Position numbers and translations under genes: made by a program. Positions 50,960-58,161 of a stretch of 64,000 nucleotides of DNA are shown piece by piece. The DNA comes from CAZQFV01 sp964613665 (GTDB lineage: Bacteria; Chloroflexota; Chloroflexia; DTKN01). The notes beneath the pieces were generated by a model. It saw only the letters and a list, made by a program, of their open reading frames with translations, was not told the DNA's origin and ran no database searches. Location of the stretch: the NCBI GenBank assembly GCA_964613665.1, contig CAZTIG010000004.1:76237-140236 (forward strand). Direction: 5' to 3'. Position 1 is the first letter of the stretch. Every line of letters begins with the position of its first letter.

Positions 50960-51144
50960 GGGATGCATGTTTGTGGATGGGCAGGCAAGCGGTCCCTGAG
51001 CGGAGCCGCTCGGAGCGAAGCGGAGAGCGGCGAAGTCGAAGGGCCGCTGCCCCTGGAGGCGCGGCCGCCCTTCGACTACGCGGCCTTTGGCCGCTCCGCT
51101 CAGGGATCGGCCGCGCTCCTTGCCCATCTGGAGACAGGCATCCC
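50960..51144. repeat. 185-bp palindromic element with TGAGCGGAG...GTCGAAGGGC core
   Basis: The core arms are 50993-51044 and 51067-51106: TCCCTGAGCGGAGC and GTCGAAGGGC recur as inverted copies with some differences in length between them. The outer parts also match in inverted form (GGGATGC...GATGGGCA against TGCCCATC...GCATCCC). The core resembles a dispersed palindromic repeat I associate with Chloroflexota genomes. It lies in the 403-base gap before the site-2 protease gene, between terminator and promoter. Bases 50875-50959 show nothing. Confidence 0.7.
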
Positions 51145-51159
51145 TCGGACGGGCCGCAT

Positions 51160-51188
51160 TTGCGGCGCTGCCCGGAACGTGGTATAAT
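51160..51188 (+). promoter_or_regulatory. sigma70-type promoter for the site-2 protease gene
   Basis: TTGCGG (51160-51165), 17-base spacer ending GTGG, TATAAT (51183-51188), 30 bases before the TTG start. Confidence 0.75.
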
Positions 51189-51218
51189 GGTGTAAATCGC
51201 CGGTAACGGAGGACGCGT

Positions 51219-51923
51219 TTGTCCAGGCTGATCCTCAACCCAGTCTACCTGGTCAGTGCCGGGATTGCCCTCTTGCTGGGCCTGACCATCCACGAGTTCG
51301 CGCACGCCTGGTCGGCTAACCTCCTGGGGGATCCCACCCCCCGGTGGGACGGCCGCGTCACACTCAACCCGCTGGCTCACCTCGACCTCCTCGGCACGGT
51401 CATGCTCGTGCTCATGATGCTGGGGCTGGCCCCCATCGGCTGGGGCAAGCCGGTGCGCGTCAACCCGGCCTACCTGCGCTGGGGCCGGCGGGGCTGGGCC
51501 GTCACCGGACTGGCCGGCCCGTTGAGCAACCTGCTATTGGCCCTGCTCGTAGCTCTCATCTGGCGGCTCATCTACACCATCACGGGGATCGAGCTGTGGC
51601 AGTACGATGGCGCCTTTGCCCTGGTGTTCATGCTCCTGTGGATGAACGTGGCCCTGGCCCTCTTCAACCTGCTGCCGATCCCGCCGCTGGACGGATTCGG
51701 CATCCTCGAGGGGGTAGCCCCGCCGGCCTGGGACCGCGGCCTGCGGTGGATCCGGCAGTACGGGATGTGGATCCTGCTGGCGCTCATCCTGCTGCCGACG
51801 CTGGGCGGCCAACTCCTGGGCGGGTTCAACCCCCTGGGGGAGACGCTGGGGCGCGCCCGCATCGCCGTGGTCGACATCTTCCTGCTCATCGCGGGCCTGC
51901 CCACTCTCGGCCCACTGCTCTAG
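51219..51923 (+). CDS. Site-2 protease (M50B) family membrane protein
   Basis: 234 residues with about six transmembrane helices. The zinc motif HEFAH is in the first helix (LGLTIHEFAHAW, about residues 20-31) and the second zinc ligand is in LLPIPPLDG. This short form without a PDZ domain matches the compact rhomboid-sized S2P subfamily. It cleaves proteins within the membrane; substrates are unknown. The start is TTG 51219 with GGAGG six bases ahead. The 237 bases after it, up to hppA, show no clear terminator or promoter. Confidence 0.88.
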   Translation: MSRLILNPVYLVSAGIALLLGLTIHEFAHAWSANLLGDPTPRWDGRVTLNPLAHLDLLGTVMLVLMMLGLAPIGWGKPVRVNPAYLRWGRRGWAVTGLAGPLSNLLLALLVALIWRLIYTITGIELWQYDGAFALVFMLLWMNVALALFNLLPIPPLDGFGILEGVAPPAWDRGLRWIRQYGMWILLALILLPTLGGQLLGGFNPLGETLGRARIAVVDIFLLIAGLPTLGPLL

Positions 51924-52160
51924 CGGCGTCGGCCCAAGATCTCGGCGGCGCGGCAGCAGGAGCCGGGGCGCCGTTGCTGGTACCCGAAGCTCCAGAGGTT
52001 GCGGCTCCGGTCCCCGCGGCCATCCTGCCGAGCGGGGCGCAGGCTGGCAGTCCCGGTGCAGGAACCGCAGCGAAGCGGACTGCACCGACCTGGGCGGTGC
52101 ACAAAGAGGGCACGATCTCTCATCCGACCACTTCCAGGCAGACGCAGAGGAGAGAAGAGA

Positions 52161-54584
52161 ATGCTCGGTCTCGAAGGAGCCAACTCGTTTGAGCAGATCG
52201 GTATGATCGTCGTCTTGGCTACGGCGGTCGGGGCGCTGGTCTATGCCTGGCTGCTGGCACGGCAGGTGCTCCGCGAGGATCCCGGCACCCCTCGGATGCA
52301 GGAGATCTCGAATGCCATCCGCCAGGGCGCCGTGGCCTACCTGAACAAGCAGATGGAGGTGGTCGTCCCGCTGGCCTTTGTCCTGGCCATCCTGCTCTTC
52401 CTCTCCGCCCGCCTCGTCGGTGGCATGTCCGAGGGGCCGGTCCTGGAGACGTCCGAGGCGATGGGGTGGAGCATCGCCATCGGCCGGGGTGCGGCCCTGC
52501 TGCTGGGCGCGGCCTGCTCCCTGTCCATCGGCCAGATCGGGCTGCGCATCATCGGCACGCGCGGCAACGTGCGCGTGGCCAACCAGGCCCGCCTGGGCTC
52601 CTTCCAGGGGGCGCTGCGGGTGGCCTATCGCTCCGGGACGGTCGCCGGGATGCTGGCCGACGGGCTGGGGCTGCTCGGCGGCACGGTCATCTTCCTGCTC
52701 TACGGGCAGCACGCGCCGGACGTCCTGCTGGGCTTTGGCTTCGGCGGCACACTCCTGGCCATGTTCATGCGCGTCGGCGGCGGCATCTATACCAAGGCCG
52801 CCGACGTCGGCGCCGACCTGGTCGGCAAGGTCGAGGCCGGCGTGCCGGAGGACGACCCGCGCAACCCGGCGGCCATCGCCGACCTGGTGGGCGACAACGT
52901 CGGCGACTTTTCCGGGATGGCCGAGGACGTCTTCGAGTCGTACGAGGTGACCATCGTCTCGGCCATGATCCTGGGCCTGGCGGTGATGCAGATCGACCCC
53001 ACGCACAGCTTAAAGTGGATCGTCTTCCCGCTGCTGGTGCGCGCCATCGGCGTCTTCTCCAGCATCATCGGCACCTATGCCGTGGGGTTCTGGCCGACCA
53101 AGGGGGACGCCTTCCGGGCCATGGACCTCTCCTACGACCTCTCCTCGATCATCTCGACAGTCTCGTTCTTCCTGCTGGCCTGGTTCTACGTCGGCGACCT
53201 GCGCCTCTTTGCCGCCACGGCGGCGGGCATTCTGCTGGCGGTGGGCTTTAACAAGTACACGGCCCTCTTCACCCAGCGTGGGACAGGCGCGGTGAACCGG
53301 GTGGTCCGTTCGACCAAGACCGGCCCGGCCACGGTGATCCTCTCCGGTCTGGCCCTGGGCTACGAGAGCACGGCCTGGGCCATCCTGATCATCGTGCTCA
53401 ACGTCATCCTGGCCATCGCCATCTACACGGTAGCCGTGCCGGCGGGAGCTGTTCCAATCATCCTCATCGTCGCCGGCGTCCTGGCCGTGGCCGTGGGCAC
53501 CTACCTGGTGGTGCGGACGCGCAGGATCGAGAACGGCATCTTTGCCGCGGCGGGTGTGATGGTGGTCGGGCTGATCGTCAGCAGCTTCCGGCCGGCGCCG
53601 GCCGGCCACGAGGTCACCTTTATCCTCTACTCCGTGGCCCTGGCCGGCATCGGCATGCTCTCGCACACGGGCAACAACCTGGCCATGGATGCCTTTGGCC
53701 CGATTGCCGACAACGCCGGCGGCATCGCCGAGATGTGCAAGGAAGACTTTGACCCCAAAGGGCAGGCCACCCTGGCCGAGCTGGACAGCGTCGGCAACAC
53801 CACCAAGGCCATCACCAAGGGCATCGCCATCGCCTCGGCGGTCATCGCCGCGCTCAGCCTCTTCGGTGCATTCATCGAGAAGACCAACCTGGGGAGAGAG
53901 GGGTTGAACATCGCCGAGCCACTGGTCTTTATCGGGCTCCTGATCGGCGGAGCACTGCCCTTTCTCTTTAGCTCGGTGCTGCTGCGGGCAGTGGAGCGCG
54001 CTGCTGCGCTGATCATCCTGGAGGTACGCAAGCAGTTCCACATCCCGGGCGTGCTGGAAGGCACGGTCAAGCCGGAGTACGGCAAGGTGGTGCGCATCTG
54101 CACCAACGCCGCCCAGCGCGAGCTGATCGTTGTGGCTCTGCTCGGCATCCTGACACCGCTTGTGGTGGGGTTCCTCATCGGCGAGAGGGCCCTGGGAGGC
54201 TTCCTGGCAGGGATCATTGCCGTCGGCCAGCTGCTGGCCGTCTTCATGGCCAACGCCGGCGGGGCCTGGGACAACGCCAAGAAGGAGGTCGAGTCCGAGT
54301 TCGTCGACCAGGCGGCCGGCACCGGCAAAGGATCGGCCCGGCACAAGGCCGGGGTGATCGGTGACACCGTGGGCGACCCGCTCAAGGACACGGCCGGCCC
54401 GGCGCTGAACCCGATGATCAAGGTGGTCAACCTGGTCTCGCTGCTGGTGGCCCCACTGATCATCAGCGTGGCCCAGCAGGGCGGAACGGCCCGGCTGATC
54501 TCCTATATCATCGCCGGCGCCTGCCTGATCGTCCTGGTGGTGGGCATTCTCTTCAGCAAGCGCGAACCCGAGGTGTTCGATTAG
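52161..54584 (+). CDS. hppA: Membrane-bound proton-translocating pyrophosphatase, K+-independent type
   Basis: 807 residues with about 16 transmembrane helices. It couples PPi hydrolysis to ion pumping. The PPi site is present as GADLVGKVEAG, PEDDPRNPAAIAD and GDNVGDFSGMAED, with the second half carrying GDTVGDPLKDTAGPALN. The residue that decides K+ need is Lys in GNTTKAITKG (about Lys549), which marks K+-independent H+-pumps; K+-dependent enzymes have Ala. The carboxy-terminal part has the usual conserved helices. AGGAGAGAAGAG precedes ATG 52161. The HD-domain gene follows at once. Confidence 0.95.
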   Translation: MLGLEGANSFEQIGMIVVLATAVGALVYAWLLARQVLREDPGTPRMQEISNAIRQGAVAYLNKQMEVVVPLAFVLAILLFLSARLVGGMSEGPVLETSEAMGWSIAIGRGAALLLGAACSLSIGQIGLRIIGTRGNVRVANQARLGSFQGALRVAYRSGTVAGMLADGLGLLGGTVIFLLYGQHAPDVLLGFGFGGTLLAMFMRVGGGIYTKAADVGADLVGKVEAGVPEDDPRNPAAIADLVGDNVGDFSGMAEDVFESYEVTIVSAMILGLAVMQIDPTHSLKWIVFPLLVRAIGVFSSIIGTYAVGFWPTKGDAFRAMDLSYDLSSIISTVSFFLLAWFYVGDLRLFAATAAGILLAVGFNKYTALFTQRGTGAVNRVVRSTKTGPATVILSGLALGYESTAWAILIIVLNVILAIAIYTVAVPAGAVPIILIVAGVLAVAVGTYLVVRTRRIENGIFAAAGVMVVGLIVSSFRPAPAGHEVTFILYSVALAGIGMLSHTGNNLAMDAFGPIADNAGGIAEMCKEDFDPKGQATLAELDSVGNTTKAITKGIAIASAVIAALSLFGAFIEKTNLGREGLNIAEPLVFIGLLIGGALPFLFSSVLLRAVERAAALIILEVRKQFHIPGVLEGTVKPEYGKVVRICTNAAQRELIVVALLGILTPLVVGFLIGERALGGFLAGIIAVGQLLAVFMANAGGAWDNAKKEVESEFVDQAAGTGKGSARHKAGVIGDTVGDPLKDTAGPALNPMIKVVNLVSLLVAPLIISVAQQGGTARLISYIIAGACLIVLVVGILFSKREPEVFD

Positions 54585-54621
54585 GCCTTTCTGGTACCGC
54601 CTGGGGCAGTTCCTGGCCGCC

Positions 54622-55086
54622 GTGGGCGCCCTGCTGCGGCCCCCCCAGGCAGAGGAAGCACAACAGCTGTTGGGCCCGGCCGAGTACGCCCTCTTCCAGG
54701 AGATGGCGCCCTACGACCGGGCCCATTCTCTGCGCGTCCTGCGGCGGCTGCGGGAGTGGCACGTGCAGGACCCGCTGCTGCTGCGAGCCGCCCTGCTGCA
54801 CGACGTGGGCAAGAGCGCCGGGGGCGAGCGCATCCCGCTCCCGTGGCGGGGGCTGATCGTGCTGGTCCGCGGCCGGCCGCGGCTGTGGCGCTGGCTGTCC
54901 CGCGAGCGGCCCCGCGGCGATCCCCGTCGGCCGTTCTACCTCTACGCCGAGCACGCCCGGCGCAGCGCGGAGCTGGCCCGCAGAGCAGGATGCTCTGAGG
55001 AAGTGGTGGCCCTCATCTCGCGCCACCACGACAGGGACGGCGGCGGGCCGGCCCTGCTGCTGCAGGAGGCCGATCGGAGCCAATAG
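54622..55086 (+). CDS. HD-domain phosphohydrolase-like protein
   Basis: 154 residues from GTG 54622. The HD motif set is RAHSLRVLRRL (His), LLHDVGK (His-Asp) and HARRSAELARRAG. HD proteins hydrolyse nucleotides or phosphodiesters, often with divalent metal. The reading frame extends upstream through protein-like residues RPFWYRLGQFLAAV with no ATG, GTG or TTG; the only codon there that could start it is ATT 54580, overlapping the hppA stop (ATTAG). The N-terminus is therefore uncertain. It is probably coupled to hppA. Confidence 0.82.
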   Translation: MGALLRPPQAEEAQQLLGPAEYALFQEMAPYDRAHSLRVLRRLREWHVQDPLLLRAALLHDVGKSAGGERIPLPWRGLIVLVRGRPRLWRWLSRERPRGDPRRPFYLYAEHARRSAELARRAGCSEEVVALISRHHDRDGGGPALLLQEADRSQ

Positions 55087-55090
55087 CGCG

Positions 55091-55405
55091 TCAAGGCCCG
55101 CCGCTGGAACAACAATGTGCACACCGGCTTCCCCGCGGTATAGAACCGCCCCAGTATGTCAAGTAGGTCGCTTCGCTCACACGCGCGAGGCCCAAGCGGT
55201 GCAGGCCGGCCAGGTCCACCGCCCCGGCCAGCAGCGCTTGGGCCTCGCGTCCGACGAAGCAGCCGTGCTCGCGGGTGATATAGTGCACAGTGCGCACCAC
55301 ATGCGGCGCCGCCGTATTGGCCGGGTCGAGCGGCAGCAGGCGCACCTGCCCGTCGGCGACGGCCAGGCCGGAGTTGGTCGTGCCAAAGTCCATGCCGATG
55401 ATCAT
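55091..55405 (-). pseudogene. N-terminal fragment of an Hsp70/DnaK-family gene
   Basis: The first 55-60 residues match the actin-like N-terminus of Hsp70-family proteins: MIIGMDFGTTNSGLAVADG, then RLLPLDPAN, VVRTVHYITREHGCFVGREA. After about residue 75 the similarity stops, and the frame ends at residue 104. A complete Hsp70 has over 400 residues, so most of the gene is gone. Heptamer repeats lie directly upstream of its start. It converges on the HD gene with four bases between stops, and is probably not functional. Confidence 0.72.
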
Positions 55406-55447
55406 CGCGACCAGCGATCAGCCCTCAGCGATCAGCCCTCGGTGACC
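55406..55447. repeat. 7-bp tandem repeat, AGCGATC/AGCCCTC
   Basis: Units CGCGACC, AGCGATC, AGCCCTC, AGCGATC, AGCCCTC and GGTGACC in strict 7-base phase, forming a 14-base higher-order repeat. It abuts the start codon of the Hsp70 fragment. Confidence 0.7.
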
Positions 55448-55454
55448 GAGCTGG

Positions 55455-55599
55455 GATGCGGACAAGTGCTGGTGCACCACGAATGGTGGGCCGAGGCCCC
55501 GATTGCAGCCGGGGAAATGCCGGCTATCGTGGGGCAAGAGGCCCATCTGGTCGGCAGGGAGCCCACCGAAATGGGCACCATCGAGATGTGTCCGGATGC
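55455..55599 (+). repeat. Structured intergenic element, family 2, copy 2
   Basis: Matches the copy at 49992-50138 in opposite orientation. It keeps GTGCACCACGAATGGTGG, the CCCAT/ATGGG pair, and the end TGTCCGGATG. It ends four bases before family 1 copy C, so the two elements form a head-to-tail block in opposite orientations. Confidence 0.72.
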
Positions 55600-55603
55600 C
55601 CGC

Positions 55604-55766
55604 ACGGCCGTACCAAAGTCGCCGGCCTTGACCGGCAAATGCCCGGCTCCGGCAACGGCCCGACGCCGCACATCCAGGGACACGGCAATGGTGCGGCCAT
55701 GCCGCACTGTACGCCGGCCGGGCACTTGCCATCCGCTGTGCATCGGCGCGACCTTGATATCGCCGC
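55604..55766 (-). repeat. 163-bp structured intergenic element, family 1, copy C
   Basis: Same length as copies A, B and D. On the minus strand the long helix has GGCAAGTGCCCGGC against GCCGGGCATTTGCC, turning one G-C into a G.U pair. In the outer helix a T opposite G again gives a U.G pair on that strand. It ends 19 bases before the -35 box of the promoter at 55786. Confidence 0.8.
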
Positions 55767-55785
55767 GGGATGCCCGACCGAGCCA

Positions 55786-55814
55786 TTGACTTGCCGCCGA
55801 CTTCGTGGTATGCT
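55786..55814 (+). promoter_or_regulatory. sigma70-type promoter upstream of the aminotransferase remnant
   Basis: TTGACT (55786-55791), 17-base spacer ending GTGG, TATGCT (55809-55814). It originally may have served the truncated gene at 55983 and now could drive the lipoprotein gene at 56154. Confidence 0.75.
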
Positions 55815-55818
55815 CTCC

Positions 55819-55923
55819 GATAGCGCAACGCACGAGCCGGCCGGGCCATTATGCCTGCTCCACCATGTTTTGCACAGCAGGACGATATGTCAGATAGCGC
55901 AACGCACGAGCCGGCCGGGCCAT
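55819..55923. repeat. 31-bp direct repeat, two copies
   Basis: GATAGCGCAACGCACGAGCC and the following CGGCCGGGCCAT occur at 55819-55849 and again at 55893-55923, 74 bases apart start to start. The first copy overlaps the expected transcript start of the promoter at 55786, so the leader is partly duplicated. Confidence 0.85.
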
Positions 55924-55982
55924 CATACCACCGATCGCGCAATGCGCGAGCGACCCACCGCCGATCGCCACAGAAGGAACGC

Positions 55983-56129
55983 ATGCCTCCGATCGACCGT
56001 GCGCACCTGCGAGCGCTGATCGCCCAGGAAGAGAGGCGCCACCTCGCCGCCCATCCGTGCTTGCGCGACCTGTTCCTGCGGACCCGGCGCTCCCTGCTCG
56101 GCGGCGTGCCCATGAACTGGATGGTCTGC
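55983..56129 (+). pseudogene. N-terminal fragment of a class III aminotransferase gene
   Basis: About 45 codons from ATG 55983 (MPPIDRAHLRALIAQEE..., then LFLRTRRSLLGGVPMNWM) match the N-terminus of glutamate-1-semialdehyde-aminomutase-like or aspartate aminotransferase family proteins, in which LLxGVPMNWM is followed by KWxGPFP. Here the sequence breaks off after NWM, and the ribosome site of the lipoprotein gene follows. The rest of the gene, including the PLP lysine, is missing. The match is from memory of the family and not a search. Confidence 0.55.
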
Positions 56130-56153
56130 GCACACAGGAAAAAGGAGGACCCG

Positions 56154-57788
56154 ATGAAGCGAGCCCGACCGCTCCCCGCTGCGATCGCCGCCCTCGTCCT
56201 GATGCCCCTGCTGCTCGCCTGCGGCGCCGCCACCCCCGCAACACCCACCGTGGCACCCGCGCCGGGCCAGGCCACCAGTGCTCCGCCCTCTGCGCCGGCC
56301 CCGGCCATCGTCGTCGACAACGCCGACGCCGGCTTCACGGTCCTCGCCGGGGACTGGGGCACCTGCCACGGCGACGACTGCGGCGGCACACCCTACGGCG
56401 CCGACTTCCGTTTCGCCGATCCCGGCTGCCGCGAATGCCAGGCTCGCTTCGACCTCCAGGTGCCCCGGACCGCCAACTACGACGTCTGGGCCTGGTGGCC
56501 ATGGGGCGAGGACCGGGCCACCGATACCCCCTTCACCATCCACTGCACCGGCGGCCCCTTTCTGGCCACCGTGGACCAGCGCAACAGCGGCGACGACTGG
56601 TTCTGGATCGCCAGCCTGCCCTTTGCCCAGGGGAGCGCCGGGATCGTCGTGACCGGATCGGACAGCGGCTTTGCCAACGCCGACGCCGTGGCCCTGACCC
56701 CCGAGGGATCGGGGCCGCCGGGCAGCCTCGCCGCGCCGGCCGATGCCGCTGCCCCCCTGGTGCAGTACTTTTACCAGGAGGCCGGCTCCAGTCCCGACTG
56801 CTTCTACCTGCACTGGGAGGTCAGCGCAGCCAGCGCCGTCTACCTGGATGATTCCCCCGTGGCAAACCCCGGCTCGACCGAGGTCTGCCCCACCGAGGCC
56901 ACCGTCTACATCCTGCGGGCCGAGAACGAGGCCGGCCAGAGCACGCAGCAGGAGCTGACAGTGAGCCCGGGGCAGGGCCCGGCGGCGCCGCCCGTCACCG
57001 CGCCGCCGCCACCGCCCGTGAGCGGGGCCGTCATCGTCGACCACACGTGCAGCGACATCGCCAGGATCCCGGACTACTGGCTGGAACAGGCCCGGCGGCT
57101 GACGGTGCACTTTGCCCACACCTCCCACGGCTCGCAGATCGTCACCGGGTTGGAGTGGCTCTCATGGCAGGATGACCGCTACGGTGTGGCGGTGGAGTAC
57201 TGCGCCGAGCGGGCCGGCCTGCCCGGCGAGAGCGGTGTCCTGCGCCTCTGCGACGGCAACCCGCCGGAGGACTATGTCGAGCCCGACGACTACTGGGCCA
57301 GCGCGGAGGGCCTCGATCGCACCCGCGCCGTGGCGGGCACGGGGCTCTTCCACTTTTCCATGTGGTCCTGGTGCGGCCAGCAGTCGGACAACGACCCGGC
57401 CACCGTGCAGCAGTACCTGGAGGCGCTGGACGGGCTCGAGCGCGAGTACCCGGCCATGCGCTTCATCTACATGACCGGCCACACCGACGGCGGCAGCGAG
57501 ACCCTGGCCCGCAACAACGAGGCCGTGCGGCAGTACGTCCGCACGCACGGCAAGATCCTCTTTGACTTTGCCGATTTCGAGCACTACGACCCGGCAGGAA
57601 ACTATTACCCCGACGCCTCGGACGCCTGCGAGTGGTGCGAGCCCTGGTGCAACGACCATCCCGACGACTGCGCGCACCTCGACCAGATCGACGACTGCGC
57701 CCACACCCACCCGCTGCAGTGCAAGCTCAAGGCGCAGGCCTTCTGGTGGCTGATGGCCCGCCTGGCGGGGTGGGATGGACAGCCATGA
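56154..57788 (+). CDS. Secreted lipoprotein with golvesin-like and SGNH-like domains
   Basis: 544 residues. Lipobox LLLAC (Cys23) after a hydrophobic core indicates export and lipid anchoring. A Pro/Ala-rich linker leads to a beta domain at about 50-180 (VVDNADAGFTVLAGDW; WAWWPWGED; DWFWIASLPF) resembling golvesin/xanthan-lyase C-terminal carbohydrate-associated domains. A second beta domain and another Pro-rich linker follow. From about 290, VDHTCSDIARIPDYWLEQA and HFAHTSHGSQIVTG resemble an SGNH-hydrolase-like domain found in secreted proteins of environmental bacteria, with FIYMTGHTDGGSE further on. Likely acts on extracellular polysaccharide. AAAGGAGG precedes ATG 56154. Confidence 0.8.
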   Translation: MKRARPLPAAIAALVLMPLLLACGAATPATPTVAPAPGQATSAPPSAPAPAIVVDNADAGFTVLAGDWGTCHGDDCGGTPYGADFRFADPGCRECQARFDLQVPRTANYDVWAWWPWGEDRATDTPFTIHCTGGPFLATVDQRNSGDDWFWIASLPFAQGSAGIVVTGSDSGFANADAVALTPEGSGPPGSLAAPADAAAPLVQYFYQEAGSSPDCFYLHWEVSAASAVYLDDSPVANPGSTEVCPTEATVYILRAENEAGQSTQQELTVSPGQGPAAPPVTAPPPPPVSGAVIVDHTCSDIARIPDYWLEQARRLTVHFAHTSHGSQIVTGLEWLSWQDDRYGVAVEYCAERAGLPGESGVLRLCDGNPPEDYVEPDDYWASAEGLDRTRAVAGTGLFHFSMWSWCGQQSDNDPATVQQYLEALDGLEREYPAMRFIYMTGHTDGGSETLARNNEAVRQYVRTHGKILFDFADFEHYDPAGNYYPDASDACEWCEPWCNDHPDDCAHLDQIDDCAHTHPLQCKLKAQAFWWLMARLAGWDGQP

Positions 57789-57902
57789 CCTGGCTGGACT
57801 GAAGGATCCATGTGCGCACGCGAGATCGAGCCGGTGCACGAGGCCACGACGGCACCCGCAGGTGGCCCGCCGGCAGCATCGGTCTCGACCGGCCGCCGGC
57901 CC

Positions 57903-58065
57903 CCATCGATATCAGGATCGCGGCGGTGCACCACGAATGGCAAATGCCCGGCCTGCACGAAGCGCGGCACGGCCGCATCATTGCCGCGCCCCGCAATGTG
58001 CGGCGTCGGGCCGTTGCCGGAGCCGGGCATTTGCCGGTCAAGGCCGGCGAGTTTGATATGGCCGT
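57903..58065 (+). repeat. 163-bp structured intergenic element, family 1, copy D
   Basis: The only plus-oriented copy. The long helix pairs 57939-57952 with 58022-58035: GGCAAATGCCCGGC and GCCGGGCATTTGCC, a compensated A-U pair where copies A and B have G-C. It contains GTGCACCACGAATGG, the same opening as family 2. It ends 20 bases before the -35 box at 58086 and lies in the 373-base gap before the peptidase gene. Bases 57789-57902 show nothing else. Confidence 0.8.
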
Positions 58066-58085
58066 GCGCCGGCCCCGACGCCGCC

Positions 58086-58114
58086 TTGACAGTGGGGCAA
58101 ACCTGTAGTATTGT
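58086..58114 (+). promoter_or_regulatory. sigma70-type promoter for the M20 peptidase gene
   Basis: TTGACA (58086-58091), 17-base spacer, TATTGT (58109-58114), about 48 bases before the GTG start. Confidence 0.75.
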
Positions 58115-58161
58115 GCACCAGCACACAACAGCCCTTGAGATCACGCCCGCGAGGTGAACCC

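Noticed and set aside
51924..52160. Ala/Pro-rich frame between the site-2 protease and hppA as a small gene
   Set aside because: No ribosome site, no start near its beginning and low-complexity composition; I see nothing supportable in this gap.
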